DNA of 60,769 bases from Mycolicibacter sinensis (lineage in GTDB: Bacteria; Actinomycetota; Actinomycetes; Mycobacteriales; Mycobacteriaceae), in the NCBI RefSeq assembly GCF_001667945.1, contig NZ_LZJK01000126.1, positions 1-60,769 of the forward strand. The letters are read 5' to 3'. Of this stretch, positions 17,901-25,423 are shown piece after piece. Position 1 is the first letter of the stretch. The number at the start of each line of letters is the position of its first letter. Below the pieces are notes generated by a model that worked only from the letters and a program-made list of their open reading frames with translations, did no database searches and had not been told where the DNA came from. The translations under genes and the position numbers were made by a program.

Positions 17901-19060
17901 TCGAGCGCGGTGCGCGCCACCTGGTCCTGATGGGCCGCAGCGCCCCGTCGGCGACGGCGGAGGCGACGCTGGACGGGCTGCGCGCGGCCGGAGCGCAGGT
18001 GACGGTCGTCCAGGGCGATGTCACCAAGGCCGACGACGTTGCTGCGGTGCTCGCCGCCATCGGCGCGTCGATGCCGCCGCTGCGCGGCGTGGTGCACGCC
18101 GCCGGCACCGTCGACGACGCGATCCTGGCGCGCCTGGACGCACCGAAGCTGCGGGAGGTGATGGCGCCCAAGGTGCAGGGCGCCTGGAACCTGCACACGC
18201 TGACCGCCGATGCGCAGTTGGACTTCTTCGTGCTGTTCTCCTCGGCCGCCTCGGTGCTGGGTTCGCCGGGGGCCGCCAACTACGGGGCCGCGAACGCCTT
18301 CCTGGACGCGCTGGCCTGGCACCGCCGCGCGGCCGGGCAGCCCGCGCTCAGCGTCAACTTCGGCCCGTGGGCGGGGTTGGGCATGTTCACCAACTCCGAA
18401 CTGCACCGGCACTTCTCCCACTACGGCGTGGAAGGCATGCCGGCGCAGGACTACTTCGCAGCGCTGGCGAACCTGCTGGCCGGCTCCGGCGGGGGAGCGC
18501 CGCAGGTCATGGTGCTCGACATCGACTGGGCGCGCTGGCGTCCCAGCGCGCAGTCGCCGTTGCTGCGCGACCTGCAGGTGTCGGACGGCCCGGCCGAGGC
18601 AGCGACCGGAAGCGGTCTGTTCGAAGCGGTGCAGGCCGCCGATCCGCAGGAACGCCAGCGGCTGCTGGAGACCTACCTGCGTGATCTGGTCGCCGGCAAG
18701 CTGGGCCTGGCCCCGGCCGTCCTGGACGTGGCGGCGCCGCTGAACAGTCTCGGAGTGGACTCGCTGATCACCCTGGAGCTTCGCATCCAGGTGGAACGCG
18801 AACTCGGGGTCGTCGTTCCTGTTGCCCGGCTGTTGGATGGGCCGAGCGTGGTCAGCCTGTCGGGCTGGCTCAGTGCGCAGCTGGGCACCGGGGCGGAACG
18901 GTCTGTGGTGCCCGAAACCGTTGCCCAGCAAGACGTTCCGGCGGCGCCGGTGCAGGAGATGGAACTGCTGTCACAAGTGTCCGATCTCTCCGACGACGCC
19001 GTGGATGCACTGCTGGCGAAGATGATCGCCGACGGTGAGCACGTCAAGGACGGGGGTTAG
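11939..19060 (+). CDS. Hybrid FAAL-type I polyketide synthase (FAAL-ACP-KS-AT-DH0-KR-ACP)
   Basis: 2373 residues. Domains: fatty acyl-AMP ligase (1-575; YTSGSTSAPKG about 175-185, RTGDLGF, GRRKDLIIIRGTNHYPNDIE typical of FAALs); ACP1 (about 612-690, S653 in GLDSIH); ketosynthase (712-1137; C883 in DTACSSS, H1018 in EAHGTG, H1058 in KTNIGHLEA); acyltransferase (1249-1560; S1341 in GHSLGE; VASH motif of the [YVW]ASH type, suggesting methylmalonyl-CoA); a dehydratase remnant (about 1585-1700) without HxxxGxxxxP; ketoreductase (about 1720-2160; TGGLGAVGGEVAG, Y2115; VDD in the B-type position); ACP2 (S2275 in GVDSLI). The last about 40 residues (LSDDAVDALLAKMI) look like a docking tail. It should load a fatty acid and add one probably methyl-branched beta-hydroxy unit, passed to the next protein 3 nt downstream. 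Confidence 0.93.
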   Translation: MSGPDETVHTLRTLVDLLTQRAGLRGDRPAFTFSRDGDEHETSQVSYRQLDLRARQIAADLQRQGATGERVLVLCPPGLDFIASFFGCLYAGAIAIPVHPPMREHLLPRVESIIADVQPGFALTTAEIEPRIKPAIDGLPGGQALQWSITDSYPPGTEAAWVAPQIDGDSIAMLQYTSGSTSAPKGVVLTHGNLVHNLKTIAEAWDANTDMPHVTGVFWLPPYHDMGLIGGLLETLYVGGHSILMPPTAFIKRPMRWLEAISRHRAMITAAPNFAFDMCVELSSPQERAALDLSNWTVALCGAEPVRTATLAGFAEAFAPAGFRAESFYPVYGLAEGTLLVSGGSDSPLPVVHNVDRVALGDNRVVGVSADDPNVAPLVGCGKPRGGQRVIIVDPETRRECAADRVGEIWVAGGSVAHGYWGAPELSAETFAATLSDSGEGPFLRTGDLGFIHSGELFVTGRRKDLIIIRGTNHYPNDIELTVQNTNPALLRGRGAVFSIAPEPGAAEQLVVVQEVDPSRLGGEQADAAMQVIRTAVTENHSVRTYAVVLVQPLQLPTTSSGKIQRSACKQRYLDGALPVVAAWPPAAPEPAAQPPAPAAPEPTPVPVAEAAAGTRSAAEISAWLVDRLSQELELPVAEVDPAKPFAYYGLDSIHAVRLSTALEQWLGCELAPTIAYEYPSIDILSAHLARAAAKTPAAEQTLQHPERRAADEPIAIVGIGCRFPGADGPEEFWRLLSGAVDATSEVPADRWDVDAFYSPDPSVPGTAVTRRGGFLGQVDQFDFQFFGISPRESAQMDPQQRLLLEVAWEALEDAGQVPDALAGSHTGVFVGISTNDYGFLRLGQPQLVDAYTGTGNALSIAANRLSYTFDFHGPSLSVDTACSSSLVAVDLACRSLRDGECDMALAAGVNVILSPALAINFSKARVMAPDGRCKTFDADADGYVRGEGAGVVVLKPLSKALEDRDPIYAVIRGSATNSDGRTNGLIAPSGRAQESVLTEAFRRAGLPAGAVQYIEAHGTGTSIGDAIEANALGAVLAEGRPQGSRCLVGSVKTNIGHLEAAAGIAGLIKVALSLQHRAIPASLNYTEPNPHIGFDRLPLEVVQTLTPWPAGSRAVAGVSSFGFGGTNAHVVLTEAPQVRSSHPDPYSDDAAPRRAELLALSARSPEALTALVGEYEMALFSGGLDGGRFLTDLCYTAGARRGHHDYRLAVVGDSPAALFESLSAYRLGESRPGLSVGHCAPSRPGPGVTFIFSGQGSQWHGMAQQLQADEPVFADALASCDQALFPHLGHSILEELARGEDESRLTDIGILQPTIFAIQVALAALWRSWGVEPAAVVGHSLGEVAAAHVAGALSLEDAARVICARARMLRGVRGRGAMMVTETTMAEAQELIAGHEREVAIAASNSHRSTVLAGERPVLEELMAKLTQRDRFCRWIEVDVASHSPQMAALAAGLRGSLVKLKPTAPTVPMYSTVTGELVGATLLDADYWVANLCSPVRFSPALRRLLETGHDTFVELSPHPILLTGAREDAEHLHRSATLLPSMRRDDDGFRGRSTMLGSLGTLYTLGHPVAWEQVYPEGSRCVPAPTYPWQRVHSWLDAGSIAAPRYSGAGGNGWRGPIRSATQNTVLTEIDVTTGALSAEQLGELAGQAVELAFGPGSRSVGALNLCAGPVEARTVQFALTDDAFECYGSAAGTDWSLLATGSIVTGPSGAPAITTAPADPAEHSYRLRWRPASLAADGEGRSGEPGSWLILSDGPVADTLRDHLEAHAQSCVLVEPVVGLAEIERVSADSYRIDPGRPEHFGELLRAAFGGDRPPCRGVLHLWNLLADTESLETATTLGSLSVVHLIQALTVAGWLESPRLWWVTRGAQPAGWDDGAESAVVSVGQAPVWGLGRSIDHEHPELRATGIDLSTDGGPEELRGLFSEIWADNRETDVALRGHRRYVARLEPYRAGQPGEFALSADATYLVTGGLGAVGGEVAGWLVERGARHLVLMGRSAPSATAEATLDGLRAAGAQVTVVQGDVTKADDVAAVLAAIGASMPPLRGVVHAAGTVDDAILARLDAPKLREVMAPKVQGAWNLHTLTADAQLDFFVLFSSAASVLGSPGAANYGAANAFLDALAWHRRAAGQPALSVNFGPWAGLGMFTNSELHRHFSHYGVEGMPAQDYFAALANLLAGSGGGAPQVMVLDIDWARWRPSAQSPLLRDLQVSDGPAEAATGSGLFEAVQAADPQERQRLLETYLRDLVAGKLGLAPAVLDVAAPLNSLGVDSLITLELRIQVERELGVVVPVARLLDGPSVVSLSGWLSAQLGTGAERSVVPETVAQQDVPAAPVQEMELLSQVSDLSDDAVDALLAKMIADGEHVKDGG

Positions 19061-19063
19061 CCC

Positions 19064-22000
19064 GTGACGGAGCGACCCGAGGCGCCCATCGACATCTCCA
19101 CGCTGTCGCCGGAGCGCAAGCGTGAACTGCTGGCCCAGTTGCTGTTGGCCAAAGCGCAGAACGCGGCGTCCGAACACGAGCTGTCCTACGGGCAGCGGTC
19201 GATGTGGTTCGTGCACCGGCTCGCGCCCGCCAGCGCCGCCTACACCGTCGCCTACGCCGGACGCATCAGCGGGCAGCTCGACGTGCCGGCCCTAGAGCGG
19301 GCCGCCCAGGCCCTGGTGGACCGGCACCCGATGTTGCGGACCACCTACACCGAGCGGGACGGCCAGCCGGTCGGGCTGGTGCACCCGCACTGGCCGGTGC
19401 GAATCGCCACTCATCGCATCGGTGCGGACCCGGCCGAGCTCGAGCAGTGGATCCGCACGCAGACGGACCGGCCGTTCGACCTGAGCACCGGGCCCGTTCT
19501 GCGGCTGACCCTATTAGAGCGCCCCGCCGATCACGTGCTGCTGCTGACCGTGCACCACATCGCCGTCGACTTCTGGTCCATCGACATCATCCTCGACGAG
19601 CTGCGCGCGCTGTACGCGCATGAACACGGCGCCCCGGCACCTGAGCTGACCGCGGACCGATACGTCGACTACGCCGAGCAGCAGAACCGGATGTTGGCCG
19701 GGCCCGCAGGCGAACAGCTCTGGCAGTACTGGCGGGAGAAGTTCAGCGGCGAGTTGCCGACGCTGGCGTTGCCCACCGATCGGCCGCGGCCGGCCGTGCA
19801 GACCTACGCCGGTGCGCTGCACCGGTTCAGCATCGACGCCCAGGTGACCGCCGGCCTCAAACAGGCGGGGCGCAGCGTTGGCGCGACGCCCTACATGACC
19901 CTGCTGGCCGCCTACGCGGTGCTGCTGCACCGCTACAGCGGCCAGGACGACCTGATCATCGGCTCGCCGTTCGCGTGCCGCGACCGGGCCGGCCTGATGG
20001 GCATGGTCGGCTACGTCACCAACCCGCTGCCGTTGCGCGTCGATGTGCGCGACGACCCGAGTTTCGCTGCGCTGCTGGGTCAGGTCAAAGACACCGTGCT
20101 GGGCGCGATCGCGCACCAAGAGTATCCGCTGCCGCTGCTCGTCGAGCGGCTGCGGCCGGTCCGTGATGCCGGACGCACCCCGCTGTTCCAGGTGTCGTTC
20201 GCCTGGCAGCAGGTCCGGCTGTTCGAAGACGGCGCCGGTGCGGGTGATGGCGTGCTGTCGCTGGAAACTCTGCACATCGGGCAGGGCGGCTCACCGTTCG
20301 ACATCACCATGCAGGTCGGCGAGCACGAGGATCGGCTTGAGGTCGCGCTGCAGTACAACACCGACCTGTTCGACGCCGCGACCATGGCGACGATGGCGCA
20401 GCGCTTCAGCCTGCTGCTGGCCGGGATCGCCGCTGACCCGAACACCAAGGTGTCGCAGCTGCCGCTGCTCACCGACGGCGAGCGCGCAAAGCTGCAGTCC
20501 TGGAACCAAACCCGGGTCGACTACCCGGATGTCCCGGCCGGTCTGCACGAGATGGTGGCCGCCGCCGCGGCGGGCACACCCGACGCCGTCGCGGTGAGCT
20601 ACGACGGCCGCGAGCTCAGCTATGGCGAACTGGACCGGCGGGCCAATGGGCTGGCGCACCGGCTGCGTCAGCTCGGAGTCGGTGCCGACGCTGCCGTGGT
20701 CCCGGTGCTGCTGGAGCGTTCCGAAGACCTGGTAATCGCACTGCTCGGTGTGCTCAAGGCCGGGGGCGCCTTCCTGCCGTTGGATCCCGCCCAGCCGACC
20801 GGGCGGATGGAGGCGATGCTCGCCGACGTGCCCGATGCGCCGGTCTGCGTCACCCACCGAAAGCACCTGACCCACGTACCAACGGGTTTCACCGGTGCCC
20901 GGCTCTGCCTGGATCAGACGCCGCCCGCGGAACAGGATTCGGCCCCCGACGCCGGCTCGGCTGACCTGGCCTACCTGATGTACACCTCCGGTTCCACCGG
21001 CGCACCCAAGGGGGCGCTGAACAGCCACGCCGGCATCCGCAACCGGCTGGCCTGGATGCAGGACGCCTACCCGCTGACTGCCGACGACCGGGTGCTGCAC
21101 AAGACACCGATCAACTTCGACCCGTTCGTCTGGGAGATCTTCTGGCCGCTGATCGTCGGTGCCCGGGTGGTGATCGCCAAACCCGAGGGCCACAAGGACG
21201 CCGGCTACCTGGCCCGCACCATCATCGAAGAGCGCGTCACCACAATGCATTTCGTGCCGTCGATGCTTCGCCGATTCCTAGCGGAACCCGAGGCGGCGTC
21301 CTGCACCGGCCTGCGGCAGGTGTTCTGCAGCGGTGAGGCACTCACTGCAGACCTGCGCGATGCGTTCTTCGCCGCGCTGCCCGCCGAGCTGTACAACCTC
21401 TACGGTCCGACCGAGGCCGCGATCGACGTCACCCACTTCCATTGTGAGCGCGGGGTTTCTGACCCCATCATCCCGATCGGGCGGCCGATCGCCAACATCG
21501 CGATCCACCTGCTCGACGCCGCCGGCAACCCGGTGCCGGTGGGGGTGCCCGGCGAGCTGTGCATCGGCGGTGTCGGCGTGGCCCGCGGCTACCTGAACCG
21601 GCCCGAGGCCACCGCCGCCGCATTCGGCGACGACCCGTTCAGTTCTGTTCCGGGCGCACTGCTGTACCGCACCGGCGACCTGGCCCGCTACCGTCCGGAC
21701 GGCAACATCGAATACCTGGGCCGCCGCGACGACCAGGTGAAGATCAACGGTTTCCGAATCGAGCTCGGCGAGGTGGAGGCCGCGCTGGCCAAGCACCCGG
21801 AGATCGCCGAATGCGCTGTGGTAGCCCGCAAAGACGCCTCGGGCAACACGATGCTGATCGCCCATATCGTGCCGGTTGCGGCAGCGCCAGGCACCGCCGA
21901 ACTGCGCCGCTTTCTGCTGGACCTGGTCCCCGCGGCAATGGTGCCCGCCGTGTTCCGCGCAGGCGACCTGCTTCCGCTGTCGCCCAGTGGCAAGGTGGAT

Positions 22001-24403
22001 CGGCGGGCGCTGCTGGCCCTCGACGCGGAACTTGATGGCGCGCCAACGGAGTTCGTCGCCCCGCGCAACCGCACCGAAGAGGCGCTAGCTGCCATCTGGC
22101 GCGACGTGCTCGACGCGGACCGCGTCGGGGTCACCGACGACTTCTTCGCTCTCGGCGGGGCTTCCACCCAGGCCCTGGAGGTCGCGGTGCGGGCGGGCGA
22201 ACTCGGTATGGAGCTGCGCCCGGAGTCGCTGTTCGTCTACGGCACCATCGCCGAGCTGGCACAGGAGTTCGGCCCGGTCCGCGATGACGCCGCCGGGGCG
22301 GCCGCGGTCGCCCCGGTTGCTCAGCAGGCGCCCGCAGCCCCGAAACCTGTTGCGGTGCCAGTGCTCAAACCGGTGCAGACCGGTCCGGCACGCAACGTCG
22401 TGATCGAAAGCCTCGGCGTGTACCTGCCGCCGCAGTCGGTCTCCACCGAGCAGGTGCTGGCCGACTGCGTCAACGAGGTGAAGATCCCGCTGGAGCGGCT
22501 CACCGGCATCAAGAACCGCCGGATGGCCGGGGTCGACGAGTTCTCGATCGACCTGGGCCGCAAGGCCATCAGCGACTGCCTGTCCCGGTCGAGCTATGCC
22601 CCCGAAGAGATCGACCTGGTTATCGCCTGCAACATCTCCCGGTGTGACGGCCCGGAGCACATGTTCACCTTCGAGCCCAGCACCGCCTCCCAGCTGCGCG
22701 ACCAGCTCGGCCTGACGGGCGCCGTCTGCTTCGACATCAACAACGCCTGCGCGGGCATGTTCACCGGCGTCAGCGTGGCTCAGGACTTCCTCAAGACTCA
22801 CTTGGTGCGCAACGCACTGGTGGTCAGCGGTGAGTACATCAGCCACATCACCGAAACCGCGCAGAAGGAGATCGACGGGCCGATGGACCCGCGGCTGGCC
22901 TGCCTGACCGTCGGCGATGCCGGCGCGGCGGTGGTGCTCGAACTCGGGGCAAGCGACCGCGTCGGCTTCCACGACCTCGACCTGGCCACCTACAGCGAGT
23001 TCGCCAAGCTGTGCATCGCCAAGGCCACCGACGGCCCGCACGGCGGCGCCATCATGGTCACCGACTCGGTCACCCAGACCGCGATCGCGGTGAAGCACTC
23101 GGTGCCCTACGTCGCGGCGGTGATGCAGCGGCACGGCTGGCGGCCCGAGACGGCCGATCAGCTGCTGATGCACCAGACCTCCGAGGCGTCGATCAACGAC
23201 GCGATCCTGACCATCAACCGGGTCTTCGGGCCGGGCGCGGCCAGTCGGGCCAACACCATCTGCAACCTGGCCGAGCGCGGGAACACCGCCACCACGACGC
23301 ATTTCGTCGCGCTGTATGACTACATCAACGCCGGCCGGATCAACTCCGGCGACAACGTGGTGCTGTCCATCACCGGATCCGGCCAGACCATCGGCACCGG
23401 GCTGTATACCTTCGACGACCTTCCCGACCGGATGCGGCGTGCCGCGGCCGGCCACTCCGGCCGCCCGGTCCGCGCCGGACGGTCCGCCGGCCGTCGGGAA
23501 CTGCCGGCGACACCGCGGGTACGTATCGACGGCATCGGCATCGCTCCGGACGGCCAGGGCCCGCCGAGCTCCATCGCGTTCGCCGCCGACGCCGCCCGGG
23601 CCTGCCTGGACGACAGCGGAGTGGACTCTTCCCAGGTCGGCCTGATGATCCACACCGGCATCTACCGCGACGACTTCTTGAGCGAACCGGCGGTCGCCAC
23701 CCTGGTGGCCGGCGAGGTCGGGATCAACGCCGAGCCGGAGTCCGCGGATGCGCCCAAGACCTTCGCGTTCGACATCCTCAACGGCGCAGTCGGTTTCCTC
23801 AACGGCTGCCATGTCGCCGCCGGCATGATCGGCGCCGGCCGCACCGGCCACGCCATGGTGCTGGCTTCCGAGGTGGAGAACAACACCCCGCAGAGCGGCT
23901 ACCCGCGCAACGGCATCACCGAGACCGGTTCGGCGATCATGCTGAGCCCCAGCCCCGGCCGGGAAGGCTTCGGCCGGTTCGTCTTCGAACACCACCCGGA
24001 GTACCGCGGGGCGCTGGCCACCCACACCCAGGAGCGCGACGGCCGGATGTGGCTGCGGGTGGATCGCGACCCAAACCTGGCGGCGATCTATGTGAGCTGC
24101 CTGCCGTCCGCGGTCAAGCAGTTGCTGACGGCCGAGGCGCTGGATCCCGAAGACATCGCACTGGTGTTGCCCCCGTATCTGCCCGGTGCCGCTCTGGACG
24201 ACCTGGCCGCGCGGATCGGGGTGGACCGGTCACGGTTCGTCGACCTGGAGACGCAGGGCCACGCCAGTGACCCGTTCACCTCGACCCTGCCCTATCAGAT
24301 CGCCGACGTTCGCCGGCGGGGGCTGGTCAAGCCGGGCGATGTCGCGCTGATCATGGCCGTCGGTTCCGGCGTTGAGGTCGGCTGCACCACCTACCGGTTC
24401 TGA
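19064..24403 (+). CDS. NRPS module fused to two OleA-like (KASIII-fold) domains (C-A-PCP-OleA-OleA*)
   Basis: 1779 residues, GTG start three bases after the PKS stop. A short docking helix (LSPERKRELLAQLLLAK) precedes a condensation domain (40-470; HHIAVDF at 164-170, Phe replacing the usual last Gly), an adenylation domain (505-1000; YTSGSTGAPKG 640-650; specificity positions read D-P-W-H-F-S-L-I-D-K, 8/10 to serine-activating EntF), and a PCP (S1034 in LGGAS). After an Ala/Pro linker comes a KASIII-fold domain (1108-1455) with C1229, H1370, N1407 and E1204 in FEPSTAS, the OleA-type base position. A second KASIII-fold domain (1485-1779) lacks Cys (A1575), His (Pro) and Asn (His) but keeps E1541 in SEPAVATLV. 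There is no thioesterase or reductase release domain. See findings for the chemistry. Confidence 0.9.
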   Translation: MTERPEAPIDISTLSPERKRELLAQLLLAKAQNAASEHELSYGQRSMWFVHRLAPASAAYTVAYAGRISGQLDVPALERAAQALVDRHPMLRTTYTERDGQPVGLVHPHWPVRIATHRIGADPAELEQWIRTQTDRPFDLSTGPVLRLTLLERPADHVLLLTVHHIAVDFWSIDIILDELRALYAHEHGAPAPELTADRYVDYAEQQNRMLAGPAGEQLWQYWREKFSGELPTLALPTDRPRPAVQTYAGALHRFSIDAQVTAGLKQAGRSVGATPYMTLLAAYAVLLHRYSGQDDLIIGSPFACRDRAGLMGMVGYVTNPLPLRVDVRDDPSFAALLGQVKDTVLGAIAHQEYPLPLLVERLRPVRDAGRTPLFQVSFAWQQVRLFEDGAGAGDGVLSLETLHIGQGGSPFDITMQVGEHEDRLEVALQYNTDLFDAATMATMAQRFSLLLAGIAADPNTKVSQLPLLTDGERAKLQSWNQTRVDYPDVPAGLHEMVAAAAAGTPDAVAVSYDGRELSYGELDRRANGLAHRLRQLGVGADAAVVPVLLERSEDLVIALLGVLKAGGAFLPLDPAQPTGRMEAMLADVPDAPVCVTHRKHLTHVPTGFTGARLCLDQTPPAEQDSAPDAGSADLAYLMYTSGSTGAPKGALNSHAGIRNRLAWMQDAYPLTADDRVLHKTPINFDPFVWEIFWPLIVGARVVIAKPEGHKDAGYLARTIIEERVTTMHFVPSMLRRFLAEPEAASCTGLRQVFCSGEALTADLRDAFFAALPAELYNLYGPTEAAIDVTHFHCERGVSDPIIPIGRPIANIAIHLLDAAGNPVPVGVPGELCIGGVGVARGYLNRPEATAAAFGDDPFSSVPGALLYRTGDLARYRPDGNIEYLGRRDDQVKINGFRIELGEVEAALAKHPEIAECAVVARKDASGNTMLIAHIVPVAAAPGTAELRRFLLDLVPAAMVPAVFRAGDLLPLSPSGKVDRRALLALDAELDGAPTEFVAPRNRTEEALAAIWRDVLDADRVGVTDDFFALGGASTQALEVAVRAGELGMELRPESLFVYGTIAELAQEFGPVRDDAAGAAAVAPVAQQAPAAPKPVAVPVLKPVQTGPARNVVIESLGVYLPPQSVSTEQVLADCVNEVKIPLERLTGIKNRRMAGVDEFSIDLGRKAISDCLSRSSYAPEEIDLVIACNISRCDGPEHMFTFEPSTASQLRDQLGLTGAVCFDINNACAGMFTGVSVAQDFLKTHLVRNALVVSGEYISHITETAQKEIDGPMDPRLACLTVGDAGAAVVLELGASDRVGFHDLDLATYSEFAKLCIAKATDGPHGGAIMVTDSVTQTAIAVKHSVPYVAAVMQRHGWRPETADQLLMHQTSEASINDAILTINRVFGPGAASRANTICNLAERGNTATTTHFVALYDYINAGRINSGDNVVLSITGSGQTIGTGLYTFDDLPDRMRRAAAGHSGRPVRAGRSAGRRELPATPRVRIDGIGIAPDGQGPPSSIAFAADAARACLDDSGVDSSQVGLMIHTGIYRDDFLSEPAVATLVAGEVGINAEPESADAPKTFAFDILNGAVGFLNGCHVAAGMIGAGRTGHAMVLASEVENNTPQSGYPRNGITETGSAIMLSPSPGREGFGRFVFEHHPEYRGALATHTQERDGRMWLRVDRDPNLAAIYVSCLPSAVKQLLTAEALDPEDIALVLPPYLPGAALDDLAARIGVDRSRFVDLETQGHASDPFTSTLPYQIADVRRRGLVKPGDVALIMAVGSGVEVGCTTYRF

Positions 24404-25395
24404 TGCGGGCATTCGTCACCGGGGGAACCGGATTCGTCGGCTCGAACCTGGTAGCAGCGTTGCTCGATCGCGGCATCGAGGTACGGGTGCTGCGACGTGC
24501 GACCTCGCCGATGGCCGCCCTCGAAGGCCTCGACTTTCAGACCTGCATCGGTGACGTCCTCGACGGTGTCGACGCGCTGACCGAGGCGATGACCGACTGC
24601 GACTGGGTATTTCACACTGCGGCGGTGTCGGACTACTGGCGTTACCGCACCCAGACCCGGCTGTACCGCACTAACGTCGACGGCACCCGCGACATGGCGG
24701 AGGCCGCCCGGCGGGCCGGCGTCAAGCGGTTCGTCTACACCAGTTCCATTGCCGCCCTGGGCGTTCCGCGGCGCGGCCAGGAGCTGGTCGAGACAGATGA
24801 GTTCAACATCCGTCCGCGCCGATTCCCCTACGGGCACAGCAAGCATCTCGCCGAGGCGGTATTGCGCGAGGCCGTCGCGGCGGGCCTGCCCGCAGTGATC
24901 GTCAACCCGTCGGTGGTCATCGGACCGCGCGACGTCAACCGCATCGCCAGCGCGATGATCGTCGAGGCGCAACGCGGCCGGTTGCGGGTCGCCGCACCGG
25001 GCGGCACCAATTTCGTCTCGGTCGATGACGTGGTGGCCGGCCATATCGCCGCGGCCGAACGGGGCCGGATCGGTGAACGCTACATCCTGGGAGGGGAAAA
25101 CCTGCTGTTCCGTGAGGCGTTCGCGATCGCCAACGAGGTCATCGGACGCCGTGGTCCCTCGATCGTGCTGCCGCGCTGGACGATACCGGTGGCGGCGGCC
25201 GGGATCAGCGTCGCCCGCGCGGTCGTGGGGCCCCGGCTGCCGATCGGCGCCCACCAGATGCGGCTGTCGAAAGCGGAGATCTACTGCGACGCCACCAAGT
25301 CCCGCACCGAACTCGGCGTACCGTTCACGCCGTTCCGCACCGCGCTGCGCAGCGGCTACCAGTGGTACCGCGACAACGGATATCTCGACGGGTGA
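24403..25395 (+). CDS. Extended SDR of the 3-beta-HSD/OleD/LstD type
   Basis: 330 residues. Rossmann motif TGGTGFVGSNL at 6-16; catalytic S114/S115, Y143 and K147 (YGHSK); length and sequence style (FHTAAVSDYW, NPSVVIGPRD, NFVSVDDVVAGH) match NAD(P)-dependent 3-beta-hydroxysteroid dehydrogenase-like reductases such as OleD and LstD, which reduce the beta-keto product of OleA-type condensations. The ATG overlaps the stop of the NRPS-OleA gene (TGATG), so translation is coupled and the role in the same pathway is strongly suggested. Function as a beta-keto reductase is inferred from that context; other extended-SDR roles (epimerase, dihydroflavonol reductase) are possible by fold alone. Confidence 0.88.
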   Translation: MRAFVTGGTGFVGSNLVAALLDRGIEVRVLRRATSPMAALEGLDFQTCIGDVLDGVDALTEAMTDCDWVFHTAAVSDYWRYRTQTRLYRTNVDGTRDMAEAARRAGVKRFVYTSSIAALGVPRRGQELVETDEFNIRPRRFPYGHSKHLAEAVLREAVAAGLPAVIVNPSVVIGPRDVNRIASAMIVEAQRGRLRVAAPGGTNFVSVDDVVAGHIAAAERGRIGERYILGGENLLFREAFAIANEVIGRRGPSIVLPRWTIPVAAAGISVARAVVGPRLPIGAHQMRLSKAEIYCDATKSRTELGVPFTPFRTALRSGYQWYRDNGYLDG

Positions 25396-25423
25396 CCTGA
25401 CGCGCCTCCATCGACAGCGGTTG

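Noticed and set aside
11915..18931. A very long open frame on the minus strand across the whole PKS gene
   Set aside because: It mirrors codon positions of a high-GC gene; its translation is Arg/Gly/His/Gln-rich with no domain, while the plus strand has a full set of PKS motifs.
19553..19573. Condensation domain inactive because HHIAVDF lacks the final Gly
   Set aside because: The two His and the Asp are present; the last position of HHxxxDG tolerates change, so loss of activity is not supported.
22085..24025. A 646-codon minus-strand frame across the OleA domains
   Set aside because: Same high-GC antisense effect; no motif, and the plus strand encodes intact KASIII signatures.
22390..24403. 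Reading the two KASIII-fold domains as ordinary FabH starter enzymes
   Set aside because: Both keep the EP motif with the Glu used by OleA, absent in FabH, and one has lost the Cys-His-Asn set, as in LstB-type partners.
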